Source: Polytrichum commune
Taxonomy: Eukaryota; Streptophyta; Polytrichopsida; Polytrichales; Polytrichaceae
NCBI GenBank assembly: GCA_950295325.1
Contig: OX485806.1
Location: 57,779,169-57,843,168 of the forward strand
Length of the DNA: 64,000 nucleotides
Direction of reading: 5' to 3'
In this document: piece after piece, positions 11,474 to 23,198 of the stretch
How the letters are laid out: each line of letters opens with the position of its first letter
Position numbering within the stretch: position 1 is the first letter of the stretch
The notes under the pieces: model-generated
Told to the model about the DNA's origin: nothing
Seen by the model: only the letters and a program-made list of their open reading frames with translations
The model's database searches: none
Made by a program: the position numbers and the translations under genes

Positions 11474-12370
11474 TTGTACATGCGTCACACTGCAAGTATG
11501 GCACAACGCAAACTGGAACGTGAAGAATATCGGAGGAGAAAACGAAATGGCCTGATTGTTTATCATGAAGATCTTCGAGATGAAGGGTTCCCCAAGTGGT
11601 TCAAATCAACTGTTTCTCGCGCCAAAAAAGCGGGAGAGGCGATTGATGAAGATGTGCTGGTATTGTCTCTTCCACCCTCCAGCCAAGCAACATCGTACCG
11701 CTCCATGTATGCCTTCGGAAATCATATCCGCGTGCATAGTGCGGAAGGAACTTTGACCACGGTTGATTCTGGCGTAACCGCCACATTCTTCCAACATTGC
11801 CGGTCCAGTATACATGCCAGGAACTTCAAGGCGGCAAACTTGGAGTATGTGGGATAGGTGGAGGAAATATTGGCCGTGGACTATGGTAGGTATGAACTAG
11901 TTGTGTTGTATTGCAATTGGGTGATGGCAAACATGGTTGGGCATAATGCTACCATGAAGCGAGACGATTATGGCTTTAGCCTAGTGAATTTTGATAGATT
12001 AGTGTCACTATCAACCAAATATTTCGCATTTCCACTACACGTCGAGCAGGTATTCTTTGCGGACGATTTGAACAATCATGAATGGAAGGTGGTTCTACGA
12101 AAAGAGCCAAGGGGAGCAAGAGTCATTTCTACAAAAGATTCTATACCAGACATAGGGTGCCTATCTTTAGGCAATATGGGAAACCATTGTGGATTGAAAC
12201 CGCCATCATTAGAGAATGATGCAACCCCAACTAACCCAATATTAGATGAGGTTGTAGCTCTAAGCAGTGATGAGGTGCTCGCAGCTTTGAACACATACGA
12301 CCATGAACCGTCTTCTGAAGACGATGATGAAACTGCTCTTGAAGAAGATGGTCATGCTCCTCTAGAATAA
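11474..12370 (+). pseudogene. CACTA-associated DUF4216-like coding region
   Basis: One reading frame runs from about 11474 to TAA at 12368-12370 and is broken only by a TAG at 11855-11857. It contains FPKWFKSTVSRAK, a Tyr/Phe-rich central part (SYRSMYAFGNHIRVHSAEG), and then VEEILAVDYGRYELVVLYCNW, DDYGFSLVNFDRL and VEQVFFADDLNNHEWKVVL. This is the order of motifs in DUF4216 of plant CACTA proteins. The tail is acidic (EPSSEDDDETALEEDGH). The in-frame stop lies where the family has a conserved aromatic/glycine turn, so the copy is probably inactive unless the stop is a sequence error. Confidence 0.8.
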
Positions 12371-12728
12371 ATACTAATATCTTGAGTATGTGATAATCTC
12401 ATATTGTGGTCGAATATGTGTATTTCATTATATGTGTGCAAAAATAAATGGGCCATTATTTTGTGAGCATTCTATGGAAAACCCAAAAACACATAACATT
12501 TTGAAGTGACATAGTGAAGTCGACCACTTTACTATCCGTAATAATGAACGTTCTCTGACGTTCCCGAACACGTTCTCAAGTGCGTTCCCAAGCACATTCT
12601 TGTCCCACATGACTACCACGACTTTCCGAAGTAAACTCAGACATGAGGACAGTAAAGGTGGATTTCAACAATTTCAACCGTTCACTGTTTATGGTAATAA
12701 AAGACATGCAGTGAAGTGGGTGCGGGAA

Positions 12729-12752
12729 TAAAAGACATGTTTTGTTGTAGTG
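12729..12752 (-). repeat. CACTA right terminal inverted repeat
   Basis: 24 bp ending TGTTGTAGTG, the reverse complement of the left end with one mismatch, followed by the target duplication GAA at 12753-12755. Confidence 0.95.
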
Positions 12753-12755
12753 GAA

Positions 12756-13945
12756 AAAACCCAGGGAACTCTAGGCGGTGAGGAGATCGAAACAAAGCTT
12801 TTAGTAAAGGTGGCACGCGAGAGATTACGGAGGCGACTTCGACTTAGTCTGATGCATTCAGAAGTTGAGTTCAGTGCGACATCTTTGGTGACCGTCATCA
12901 CATTGTTAGACTTGAACTCAGAACTCCCGCCCTTGCTGTTCGGCGCCTCGAAGAGCAGGAATCCGGCCGAGGTGGTAAGGTACGGTGCCACGGCAAGCTT
13001 GGAGCGTGATTGACTAATCTTATGTCTTTGGCCAATCTCCTATTGTTTACGGTCTGCACTAGATTACCAGTGCTCGCTTCCCTCGGAATTTTGCATTTTC
13101 TTTTCCTTCTCGGAGCAGTGGCAAGGTGGTTCTGGCCTCGGTGTTCCGAGGCTTAATTCTCCGAGGGAGTGCTCACTGGTGGATTGCAGTGCCCTCGCCG
13201 AGTTCTGATTCCCGGCAATCTGCACCGGTCTTGTGATGCGCTAAGCCTCTGATTTAGAGTTGTCTATTTTCCAATTCTCCTCCCTTTGTTTATAAGACAA
13301 CCGCGGAGGATTTGGCCTTGCTGTGGCCAACCTTGGAAGTGCATCAATCAGGTCTGGATTCTAACTGTTTGGGCTGGTGTTGAGACGTGTATGTTGTGCC
13401 GACGTTGCATGCCACCAAGGCCAAGGGGCAGAGGGATTGTGGCATGAATATCAAGATCTAACGTAGGAGGCAAATGGAGTGTATGGCGTTGTTGTCTCGA
13501 GTGTGAAAGGGGGGAAGGTGCATAGAGGCATTCCACACTTGCACTAAGCTGGAGGGGCCTTGGAAGAAGTGGCGTACGAGAGCAACACAGGCAATTGGCT
13601 TCCACAGGAGAGACATAGAGCTGCCACAATTGCTTGAGTGGGCACCGGGTTGGGGCTCAGATGGTTGAATCCCTTGTGGTGAGAATGCCGGACATTGAGG
13701 GGTAGGGCAATTAGACTAGGTAGGAGTGGAACCCAATTGAGTTAATGTTGCTTGACATTGCAGTGTCATCAAGCATTTGTAAATGCTTGCATGATTTAAT
13801 AAAAAGGTGTCATGCACACCATTTTTCTCACGAGTAAATGGAACAAAGACGCATGTATGAATGACAATCTAGAATGTGTGAAGAGTGATTCTCCACGCGG
13901 ACTAGGACGCAATTAAGGGTGGTTGAGGATTCTTGCTCACACTTC
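12756..13945. other. GC-richer segment, LTR-like end
   Basis: Continuation of the sequence interrupted by the CACTA element. No gene recognised; open frames at 12750-13013 and 13348-13629 show no domain. The end (an AATAAA near 13800, then CGGACTAGGACGCA..AAGGGTGG at 13898-13925) resembles the U5-like end at 5450-5490, so this may be the partner LTR of the 3725-5495 block. The remaining parts do not align by eye. Confidence 0.35.
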
Positions 13946-13949
13946 TAAA

Positions 13950-15115
13950 GGCTAAATTTCTCTCTGTGAAACTTGTCCATGACTCTAGCCACTTTGCTCT
14001 CAAAATATGCCATCTTCGCTCGAAGAATGGGTTTATGCGCTTAAAGGTTTCAAATCAGATTTTTTTCACCTCAAGGACCACTTTGGATACTCAAATATCT
14101 CAAGTAAATTCTAACTCACCTCAAATGTGTCTTACACTTTCATATTCCTGAAGTCAAATCTTCTCTACTTCAAGAAAGGTCTTAAGACACTCAAGTCACT
14201 CAAATGCTTAGCCTTCTCCCTCAAATATGTTTTCCAACACTCAAATCAATCAAAACAATTAAGTATGTTGCTTTTGAATTTCAAATGACTAGCCTATCCC
14301 TCAAGTCAGCGTTTGAACATTCAAATGACCAAGTTGGATCATTTCAAACTCCAAATGATCCCTTTTGCCATCAAACATTGTGGTTCCACTCCAATGCACT
14401 CAAATAAGGTCCATTTGGATTGAAAATGCTCTTGTGGTCTCAAATGGGTTCTTAGACTCTCAAATCAATCAAGTCAGATCCACTTCACAACAAATAAGGG
14501 CTCTTGCCCTCAAATCTCTCAAGTCAGATTTTCTTCACCACAAATGAGTCCACTTCTTCTCCAAAGTGTGGACTAAGACTTTTAATCATTCAATTTAGAT
14601 TTTGTTTCACTCAAAAAGATGCATTTTCTCTCAAGTGTGCCCTTTTTACTCTCCAATCACTCAAGTATATAAAATTACACTCAATGCACTCACATAAGCC
14701 TTTCGAACTTAACCCTTACAAATAATCACCTCCAAACCTCTCAAATATGCCCTCAAACACTCGAAACACTCATGTGAGATCCTTTGAACTCTAAACGACT
14801 CCAAACCTTGCAAATAAGCTTCTCTACACTCAAAATACTCAAGTTTAATACTTTGGAAGTCTAAACACTTCCACACCTCTCAACCAAGTTTTTCCACACT
14901 TATACCCCTAAATCAAATCCTTCGGAAGTCTAAACACCTCCAAACCTCTCATATCAATTTTTCCAAACTCAAACCACTCAAGTCAGATCCTTTGGAAGTC
15001 TAAACACCTCCAAACTTCTCAAATCAACTTCTCCACATTTATAACACCCAAGTCAAATCATGTGGAAGTCTAAACACCTCCAAACCTCTCAACCCTCAAG
15101 GCTCACAAGTCAACA
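13950..15115. repeat. Tandem array, about 70-bp period
   Basis: In 14790-15110 the word TCTAAACACCTCCAAACCTCTC recurs at 14790, 14860, 14929, 14999 and 15069, a spacing of 69-70 bp. Each unit also has a CACTCAAGTCAGATCCTTTGG-like stretch. Upstream to about 13950 the same words (CTCAAAT, CAAGTCAGATC, CTCCAAA) continue in a looser order. Units abut with no unique spacers, so this is a minisatellite, not a CRISPR array. Confidence 0.85.
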
Positions 15116-15273
15116 CTCTTTGCATCAAACAAACATTCAAACAAAAGGAAAACACAAAGAGACACTTACAACAACCAAATGCGACCTCGTGGACCTCCAA
15201 CGTTCAAAAGCGCCAACTCCTCACGATCCCCTCTACAACCTCAAAGCAATCAAATCTCTAGGCACTTCACTTG

Positions 15274-15505
15274 CATGGTGGGCCCATAACCTATTGAAAC
15301 TCAATAGGACTAGAGATGAAATTGCACAAGCAAGTCACACAAACACAAAGGCAAATGAACAATGCTTGGAGTGAGATGGTTTCCTCCACCCTTTGCCTTG
15401 CCCTTTATTGCTCATAATCACCTTGGTTGCTAAAAACAATATGGGATAACTCCGCTCCCACTACGGACCAACCTTGTAGGCTTATTACAACCTTATTACT
15501 TCTAG
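15274..15505 (+). repeat. Dispersed repeat, family B copy 1
   Basis: Matches 49284-49515 in the same orientation (gtgggcccat..., gactagagatgaaattgcac, tggagtgagatgg, ccttgcc, caatatgggat). In both places it directly follows a stretch rich in CCTCCAAA/CTCAA words, so the two parts belong to one repeat family. Confidence 0.75.
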
Positions 15506-17215
15506 GATTACATTTATTTATAGAATGTGGTTATTACTATAAATAGAGCGTATTGGACTAAAATTAGACTTGAGTTATATACAACACTACAAATAGAAAA
15601 TCACACATTTGGCAATAGGGGAAAGAGACCTAACCGCCACATCAAAAAAATGGTAGATACTAAGTCTTATTTAAGGGGACACAAAGGGAGCCTAAAGGAC
15701 CTCATTCTAAACATGAACCATTCTACGTGAGCATCGTGATATATTTTGGGAGCGGTAAATTACCGGAGGATTGAAGATCGGAGGACTTGAAGGCCAAAGG
15801 TGTGGTGGAAACTTTTAAAGGTCTTAAAGAAAATTGAGAATTTGAAAATGAAACCTTGGTCATATTCGACGATGGAAAATAGAAGGACTTAGGAAGTAAG
15901 GATTTTCACATACCTTAAAAGACTAAGGGATTTCACAAGATTAAGATTCCAAGGAAGGTTATTGACTCAATCCAATTAAAACACATGGTGGAAAGCGGAA
16001 ATTTAAAGGTTGAAGATAAAGTTGCTCACCTAAAGTGTGCGAACTTGTTTTGGAGTTAAGGTTCCAGCTCAAGTTCCGAATGACGTGCAAAGCATAAACT
16101 AACGAGTACGGAATCGTGACAAAGGGAAGACGACGGAGAGGCCGTCCAGTGGGTCACATCAACCGCCACATTGCACTCGAGCACAACTAAGATTTCATTT
16201 CATAATACTTCACACATCAACTTAAAGAGATTTTTTAAGTAATTACGTATGATATGGAGGAAATATGGATACCTTGTCCATATGTAATATTAGAACATAC
16301 ATGGATTATTGAACAAACACTTTGATGGAATAATTCATGTGGATGATATGTACTTGGTGAATGATGAAATGAACGAGGAATTTTTGTACCTAAGGATCAT
16401 ATATAAATTGAGTAGATTTGCATTAGTGAGAGAGTATGCTTACATTACACAAGGACTTTGATACTCTTAAATACACATTCTTGGAATTTAGATGGTACAA
16501 GAGTAGTTTCAAGTCATTCAAACCATGAAAGATATAAGAGTGATATTACACGATGATGGATATAAGAATAAATCCCATTTCAAAACACTAAACCTTGACA
16601 TTAGGATTTAGGGAAACATAAACTTAGAAACCTAGGGCACCTACTCCTTAAGGATTCATGAGAACTTACAAGAGGAATATTATACAAAACTAGATACCAA
16701 TAATAGCATGCATGTGACCACCTTCGTAGAAATGAAAAGCAAGAATAGTCTAATTTGGTAGAAATGATGTTCATGTAAACCGGTCAATAACGGGTTACAC
16801 CGTCTAAGGTTGAGGGTTGAAGGTGACCTCAACAACTTAATGACATAGAGATATGTTTCCACCAGAATTTATTTATTTATTTATTTAAATTTTATTTAAA
16901 TGATTAAAAATTATTTTAAAAAATTTAAAATCTCTAGACACCCAAATGTTCTCTAGACCATGGTCCTAAACAAATGATCCTCTCTCATGAACCATATCAG
17001 ACTATAGACCTTTCACAATCTGGATTTACTTGAAACTTATTGATCACCTTTCTCTTCCCAAGAGCATATCAAAGACAATATGATAACTCAACCACACTTA
17101 TGATACCAAAAATATACTTCAATATGACATAGGGGTTTCACACCCATAGATTGATAACATTCAAACAATTTTACAACTCCAAACTAAAATTCCATTCTCT
17201 TCACGAGAGGAAAAT
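15506..17215. other. Gene-free spacer
   Basis: No gene recognised on either strand; open frames are short. A TTTA-type microsatellite lies at about 16867-16888, followed by an AT-rich stretch to 16930. Confidence 0.5.
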
Positions 17216-17311
17216 TACCAATTCCAAAGAACCATCTCTCCTGAGTCTCCCTCTCTCCTGAGTCTCCCTCTCTCTCTCTCTCTTTTTCTCTCTCTCTCTC
17301 TCTTTTTACGA
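17216..17311. repeat. CT microsatellite
   Basis: (CT)n with two CTCTCCTGAGTCTCC units and two TTTTT interruptions. Confidence 0.95.
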
Positions 17312-18640
17312 TGGCCTCCTTGCATGACTATAGCCCTTGAGTGAAAAATCATAATGTAACCGCTGCACCTGTCCATAGCCCTACACTGAGATAAATATGG
17401 TATGCATGCTAGATGTCTTCATTAACCACTGACTATGGTTACACAACCTGACATTGGGTAACTGTTACTAATTCCAATAGTTTCTATTTCCAAGTCTTAA
17501 TTTAAAAGATTTATAACTAGTTCAAAGTTTTAGAGTGACAAAAACTACTCCTGCTAACTCAAAACTCCAAATGATATCAATAAAACAAAAAATTGGTTTA
17601 CAGACTCTCTCATATTTTTTTCCCAAGCACATCAAATCCCACCAAATCACGTCCCTGCTCCTCCCCCATGTAGAAAATGCTGCCCTCAGTTGTTTTGAGA
17701 CAGGCAAACTCCTCACGAGGGCGTTTTCCCAGTGCGACACTCTTTCTTATGCTCACCCTTGCATTTCTCCCCAGGTTGTGACTCTTCCTCACCATGTGCC
17801 TCATTGGGGCACCAAATGTCCCCCCCCCCCCGGTCTTGGGTTTTCCCGCAGATTTACTTTCTGACATGACCCAATCTGATCCGGTGTAAGTACATGGCCA
17901 ACAGACCCTCTCTCTCCTTCCTTGGGGTTTTTAAGTTGGTTTTTTCTTTCGTACCTACAATTCGCTCCCATAAAACGACCGTTGGGTGAATGTTTTTGTC
18001 CCACCCTCGCCATGTCTTGTCTTTCGGTGATGGTTGCTCAAGATTGGTGCCCCCTTTTGGGTAAATGTATTTTGTTACCTCTCATTTTATACCTCGGTGA
18101 TGTCTTCACAATACATTGTATGCGTAATGTATGTGTTGATTGTTCACACAAAATTTCTATTATTTATTTATAAGATAAGGTGATATAATTATGTGACTTT
18201 AAATTTTTTATATAATGATAAGGTGTTAGAAAATACCATCCAATAGAAATTTAGCTACTTATAGCATGGAAAATATTCAACGAAGGAAGGTCAATACCCC
18301 CCCCCCCCCATTAAATAGGGAGTTCTCACACATGCACCCCCCATGATAAAATTCAAACATACGAATCTAAATGTTTTATTCACATTCAATTACTAAACAT
18401 AGTATTTGAGTGTATGTTTTAAGAGGTCAAATGCCTAGATAAACTCTATAATTAGCCATTTCCAAATGTAAATTGATTCAAAATAACCATTGTTGAGTTA
18501 TGACAACTGAAAACCCTGAATTGATTATCCTAAAATCAATTATTTGAACAATTATTTTTTGTAATTTGCAATCATGGATGTGCAATTGGACATGATACGG
18601 CCTCTAGGCATAACACCTAGCGGATGTTACTGCGATAACA
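17312..18640. other. Gene-free spacer with two poly-C tracts
   Basis: No gene recognised. There is a run of 12 C at 17820-17831 and one of 13 C at 18297-18309; run lengths in such tracts are unreliable in raw sequence. Overlapping open frames on both strands at 17522-18013 show no domain. Confidence 0.5.
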
Positions 18641-19090
18641 AAAAAATTTACTTCAAAATGTTATTTTCAAAACATAATAACAAAGTCACCCGTCTATAGT
18701 AGCAATCCACATGTCAATCAATTGCTACCATGACAACCAGCGTAGCAGTCAACTGCTAAAAGGAATAGTTCACTACCATAGTAATGATTGACCTTCTTCA
18801 ATTGATTGCATAAACAAAGTCGACCCTCTAGTTGACTGCTCATATTCATATGAGCCGTCAACTCATTAATCGACTATTTATTTAAGTAGGCAACATAGTA
18901 ATTGACTATTCACATGAGCAATCAATATTCATAAGAGCAGTCCACTTTTTTTAATTGATTGCATGTAAGCAGTAGACCCTCTTTAATTGATTGCACGTAA
19001 GCAGTCAGCCCTCTTCAATTGATTGCACGTAAATAGTCGACCCTTTAGTTGACTGCTCCCATTAATAGTTGATTTAAGGAATCACAACTT
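18641..19090. repeat. Degenerate repeat region with a 32-bp tandem core
   Basis: The word AATTGATTGCA(C/T)GTAAGCAGT recurs at 18953, 18985 and 19017, exactly 32 bp apart. Related words (GTCGACCCTCTAGTTGACTGC, GCAGTCAATC) are scattered from 18700. Confidence 0.75.
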
Positions 19091-19945
19091 CTTTGAGTAG
19101 TGGACTCCATGTGTAGATGGGCTTATGGGTTCAAGCAACATGAAATGAAAAAAATGAAAAAATATCAACAATTGTTTGTATTGAAAAAAATGTTGTTTGT
19201 AACAAAGGTATCACAAAGATACCAAATTTTTACATTAAGTTCATGTCAGTGATATATGCCTACCAAAAGTATGGAAACCCCCATGATTGAGCTTGAAAAA
19301 CTAAACACCCTTCATATTATCCTTGGTGTCGAATCTCGAATAGTCTACAACACAAATTTCATATGCATCCAACGGCATGCTTTTGACAAGTCAATAATCT
19401 CCCCGTGAATTCTTGGCACAAAAAAATTTGGGGTCCAAAATTTAAGACCCACCTCAACAAAAAAAATATTGGGTCATAGCTATCTTTGTTGAGTTACCAT
19501 GCAAGCTAGCTTTTGTAAATTATTCAATCTCCTTGCTGTAATATTTGTCTGGATTTTGACTCTTCTATTGTGGATTCTAAACAATTGGGTGTCATTCAAA
19601 ACTTCTCCTTCTTTAATTATCCCTTCATTTTCTTTGGTTTTCATGTGCCAAAGTGATTGAACACTCTCACATGTGTACAATACCCATCCCAATCGCACAC
19701 TCCAATCTTTAGACTTCCGCCCGACTCCCAATAAAGCATAATGTTTTACATGGAAAGATCATTGTGTTGCACATTTCATCGTGCAATTCTATCATGATCC
19801 ATACCAAAGCTTGAGCCAACTTTACAATCTTAACCATGAACTTTAAACTTGGTCCCATAGTTGCTACTTAGTTGCATGCATTAACATGACATTGGCATTT
19901 GGATGATGTGCTATGTCTTGGATGTACATTTCTCATATAGTATAT
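19091..19945. other. Gene-free spacer between two related repeat regions
   Basis: No gene recognised. A minus-strand open frame (19480-19731) has no identifiable domain. The stretch is flanked on both sides by GTCGAC/CAATTGA-word repeats, so it may be the interior of an unclassified element. Confidence 0.35.
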
Positions 19946-20235
19946 TTAAAAGTTGATTGCTAGTAATAGTCGACTGACTACCTGCTTGCTTTTAGTCAAT
20001 TGATCCTTGTCAATTGCAATAGTCAATTTAGAGTAGTCAATCAACTAAATAAAAAAATCTAAAATTACAAAAAAAAATGGATTATTAGACCTTGTGACCA
20101 ACAAGATCTAATGGTCCAAAATTATTTGTGGAATTTTTATTTTTTTTCCTTTTGCAATTGATTGGAATATCAACTACAAAGTAGCAATCGACTTATTAGT
20201 CAACCAAACCGTTGACCAAAGGGTTGACTATGTTG
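19946..20235. repeat. Degenerate GTCGAC/TCAATTGA-word region, second block
   Basis: Contains agttgattgctagtaatagtcgactg, tagtcaattgatcc, tcaattgcaatagtcaatt and gcaatcgactta, the same vocabulary as 18641-19090 but without a clean period. Confidence 0.55.
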
Positions 20236-21055
20236 ATTTACCCTTTAGTAAATTATCATACTAAACCCTCTCGTTTTTGGGTCCGACGTCACGTCACTAC
20301 CACATGACGAAACGGAAGTGGACGTGAAGTTCTTATATTGCGGTCTCCCACATTGGGTCTTGCGTTCCAATCAATGCTAGGATAATGTGCATCATATACC
20401 GGAAGGTGCTCGGCGTACACGGCCATGAAGTGAAATGAAGTTGATGATTGTTTGCCATGATCCTCGAATTTTTCAAGCTCGTCCATTGAGGCTCTCTTGT
20501 GTATTGCATACAAAATAGTGGTTATTGTCATAATCATGTAGTCATCCTCCAACATCCAATTCCTTTTAATTATCATGCCTTAATAAGCCCACATTGCTTC
20601 CAAATTTGTTGACGGCAGTTGTTCCTAGCCCCTCAAGTTTCTACCCCCACTCTTATTTTTGGCCATTGTCGATAGACATTTCAAATCGTGATTGACCCTT
20701 GCAAGGTCAATCAACTCCTCAATCCATGCCTTCAAACCGTAAACCTCATTCGCATATTCCATGCAGACCAACTTTTAACTCCCGTGTGTGGTCTACATGA
20801 TTGAAAAGTGGAGTCGCTAGGGATGTTGACGTGGGTCCACAAGGAAAAAGAATAAGATGATGATACACTAGGAAGACTCACTTCAGAATGCCTTGCCAAT
20901 GGGATCAGTCGTCCACCATTTCAGCCTAGCACAACATTTGGTACTCTAGCGCACTGCCCTCAAATCCGCATTGGTACATGGAACAGTTCACTAGTCAATT
21001 TCTACGCCCAAATGACCTTGGCATACATCATTTCATAAAATTGTGGCAAGACTAT
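20236..21055. other. Gene-free spacer
   Basis: No gene recognised. The minus-strand frame 20289-20576 (95 aa, LEDDYMIMTITTILYAIHKR near its start) could be a transposase scrap, but no family signature is visible. Confidence 0.4.
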
Positions 21056-21269
21056 AGATTTGGGATTCACCTCATCCGAATGTACAAAGCATAACAAAGG
21101 ACCAAGAGACCTTGCAATCTCAAAGCCTAAGAAGGGACCCCAATTTCATAGCAAAATTCACCAAGCCACAACTTTAGAGCCTAACAAGGGCCCAATCTCA
21201 AGGCAAGCAATTTCAAAGCCACAATTTCATGGCCCAAAAGGGCCCTTGTTAGAGCCAACATTTGGGAAC

Positions 21270-21625
21270 CAAAATGAAGAGCCAGGATTCAACAAATGGA
21301 GCCATGTTTGGCACACATCAAAGTACATATCAAGCCCAAAATCAAATAATAAAAAGGACCCAAAAGCCCATGTACAAAAGCAAGAACCCTCAAACCTTTT
21401 TGAATCAAATGAAACCATTTATAATATCACAAAACAATTTTAGAACTATGTTTGAGCACACCATATTACATATGAAGCCCCAAATGTAAAAAATAAAGAA
21501 GGTTCAAAAGCCCTTGCCCAAGAGCAAGAACCCTTGGACCCTTTGTGAATCAAAGAAGTCACTAACGAAATCACAAACAATTTCAAAGCCATGTTGAAGG
21601 ACACATCAAATTTCGTATCAAGTAC
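21270..21625. repeat. Tandem repeat, about 144-bp period
   Basis: AGCAAGAACCCT occurs at 21379 and 21523 (144 bp apart). The word CACATCAAAGTACATATCAAG near 21312 has relatives near 21457 and 21600. About two and a half units. The sequence before it (21100-21270) is built of similar AAAGCC/CAATTTCA/AAGGGCCC words. Confidence 0.75.
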
Positions 21626-21839
21626 AACGAGAAGCACACAATCTAAAACAAACCCAAAGCAGAATCTGGAGCCCACAATCATCTTCATTGGGGCAACATG
21701 AGCTGGCAAACAACAAATTGCATACCCCTCACCAATAATAGAACACATGCTAGGTTGTTATAAAAAAACACAATGAGTGAGTGATAAAAGTGACAGTGCC
21801 CTGTATAGTTGACCTTATGGAACATGTTAAGGAAATAAA

Positions 21840-22780
21840 GAGTTATATAATTATATAGGTCATACCAATGGTCGGGGAAAACCGACGGCTAGTTCATTAT
21901 CAGCCGATGGATTTTCCCTCATGGCCAGTCCAAATTTCCAACCATCGGATGGCAATCCGACTGTAATTTCAATCCTCCGGCAATTAGCCGATGAACCAGA
22001 AAATGTCCCCGAAATGTAGCCGATTCTTCTTGTGAGTTACTGGATTTCAGCCGGAAGAAGTATTCAAATACTGGCCGATACCCGGGAAACGGTAACCGAT
22101 ACCCTCCGGGTCATGAGCATGGGTATCTGAGTGCATGCATGTATCGAGGGATGCAGGTCAGGGCTTCGAAGACGAAAGGGCGTTTTCCGTTCAAAATACT
22201 ATTAAACAAAAACTTCGTAATCGAATGTCTACATCTAACTTAGAAAGTATGATGCGTGTTGCTATAGAAGGCCCAGACAATGATTTTGATGACATTCTAA
22301 TAAGTGCTCTAGATCTTTGGAAGGATGCTGCTAAGTTTCGCTATTTGCATAGCAATCCAAAGCGCTATTTGTTTGGGGCATCTGATGATGCACTTGAGGA
22401 AGTACCCTAAACCTTAAACTTTTTGAATTATGCAACCTTTCCATGACCAAATCCAATTGCTTCTATGAAGAATTGGGGGACCCTTGGCCTTCAAGTGGTG
22501 AAGGCATTGCTAGGTTCAATTCCTGTCAAGGATATTAACTCTTCAAATTTAAAGTTTTGAACATGCCTTTCTTTTCACTTATTCAAGATTTTGCACTAAG
22601 AAATGATTTCTAATAACAATTAGTGCCGATATGAATTCCATTTAATCAGATATTGGCCAATGAAAATATGAAAATATAGGCAATTGGCCGATTGATTTTA
22701 CAAAAGACCGGCTCTTGCCGATGTAAATTGAAAAAAATCCGACCCTTCGTAGCAACTACCCGCAATTAGCCACTAAGGCT
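21840..22780 (+). repeat. Probable hAT-derived fragment flanks
   Basis: The segment is rich in GGCCGAT/GCCGATG words on both sides of a hAT-like coding scrap (22135-22410), for example cggcaattagccgatgaacc near 21973 and ggcaattggccgatt near 22680. This may be the body of one decayed DNA transposon; no terminal repeats were found. Confidence 0.4.
22135..22410 (+). pseudogene. hAT-type transposase C-terminal fragment
   Basis: A 91-residue open stretch reads DERAFSVQNTIKQKLRNRMS, then NLESMMRVAIEGPDNDFDD, and a Trp/Lys-rich end. The pattern (E)RAFS..N.IK.KLRNR...L..LMR..IEGP is the C-terminal dimerisation end of hAT-superfamily transposases in their TTF/zinc-finger-fused form. The catalytic and zinc-finger parts are absent. 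Family assignment is from memory of the motif. Confidence 0.6.
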
Positions 22781-23198
22781 TCAAAAACTTCCCGAACTCT
22801 GGGTCATACATATCATGTTAAATTTTGACCATAGAATAGCTAATAAATCTTGAGCACGTGCTTTGATCTCTTTGGAGCACATGTGTATTTGGTGTCCATT
22901 TTTAGATCCACACATGACCACACACCACTCAAATAGGTGTTCAATTATAATAATAATAAACAGTGTTAGGCTTCTTACCTTATCATAAATTGCCAACCTC
23001 AAGAATGCAAATAACAGTGAACCGATCAACCCAGAACTTAAATTACCATTGTGTAGAAGTAGTACATTTCATTGACAGCAAGTAGAAAGTGCTACACCTT
23101 GGCAGAAAACAGTGCATGCCTCATTTGCTAAGAATCAATCGCCTGTGCTTGCTCTACAATCTCTAAGGCACTGTCCACTAACCAGGACCCAGCAACAG
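22781..23198 (-). other. 3' flank / likely 3' UTR of the RRM gene
   Basis: Downstream of the TAA/TGA that ends the RRM gene at 23199. No gene seen. The 3' UTR should lie immediately below 23199; its poly(A) site could not be fixed by eye. Confidence 0.4.

Larger units (their letters stand above)
5838..12752 (+). mobile_element. CACTA (CMC/En-Spm) transposon, non-autonomous
   Basis: Ends are perfect by eye. The left end CACTACAACAAAACACGTC and the right end, read in reverse complement CACTACAACAAAACATGTC, form 24-bp terminal inverted repeats with one mismatch. They are flanked by the 3-bp direct duplication GAA (5835-5837 and 12753-12755), as expected for CACTA elements. Inside are short subterminal repeats, DUF4218- and DUF4216-like exons on the plus strand (10.6-12.4 kb) and host-like coding scraps on the minus strand (7.1-8.7 kb). 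I could not find the Transposase_21 DDE domain that normally precedes DUF4218, so the element (6915 bp) is probably a deletion derivative that needs another copy to move. A hAT MITE has inserted into it. Confidence 0.93.

Noticed and set aside
13950-15115. CRISPR-like array
   Set aside because: Repeats are contiguous diverged units without unique spacers, in a plant genome.
16300-16470. Copia-RT-like words (HVDDMYLVND) in a plus frame
   Set aside because: Too short, no neighbouring RT motifs in any frame; likely chance.
17820-18309. Poly-C tracts as functional motifs
   Set aside because: Simple homopolymers with unreliable length and no associated feature.
20289-20576. Minus-strand 95-codon frame as a gene
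   Set aside because: No family signature, no splice partners and repeat-rich context.
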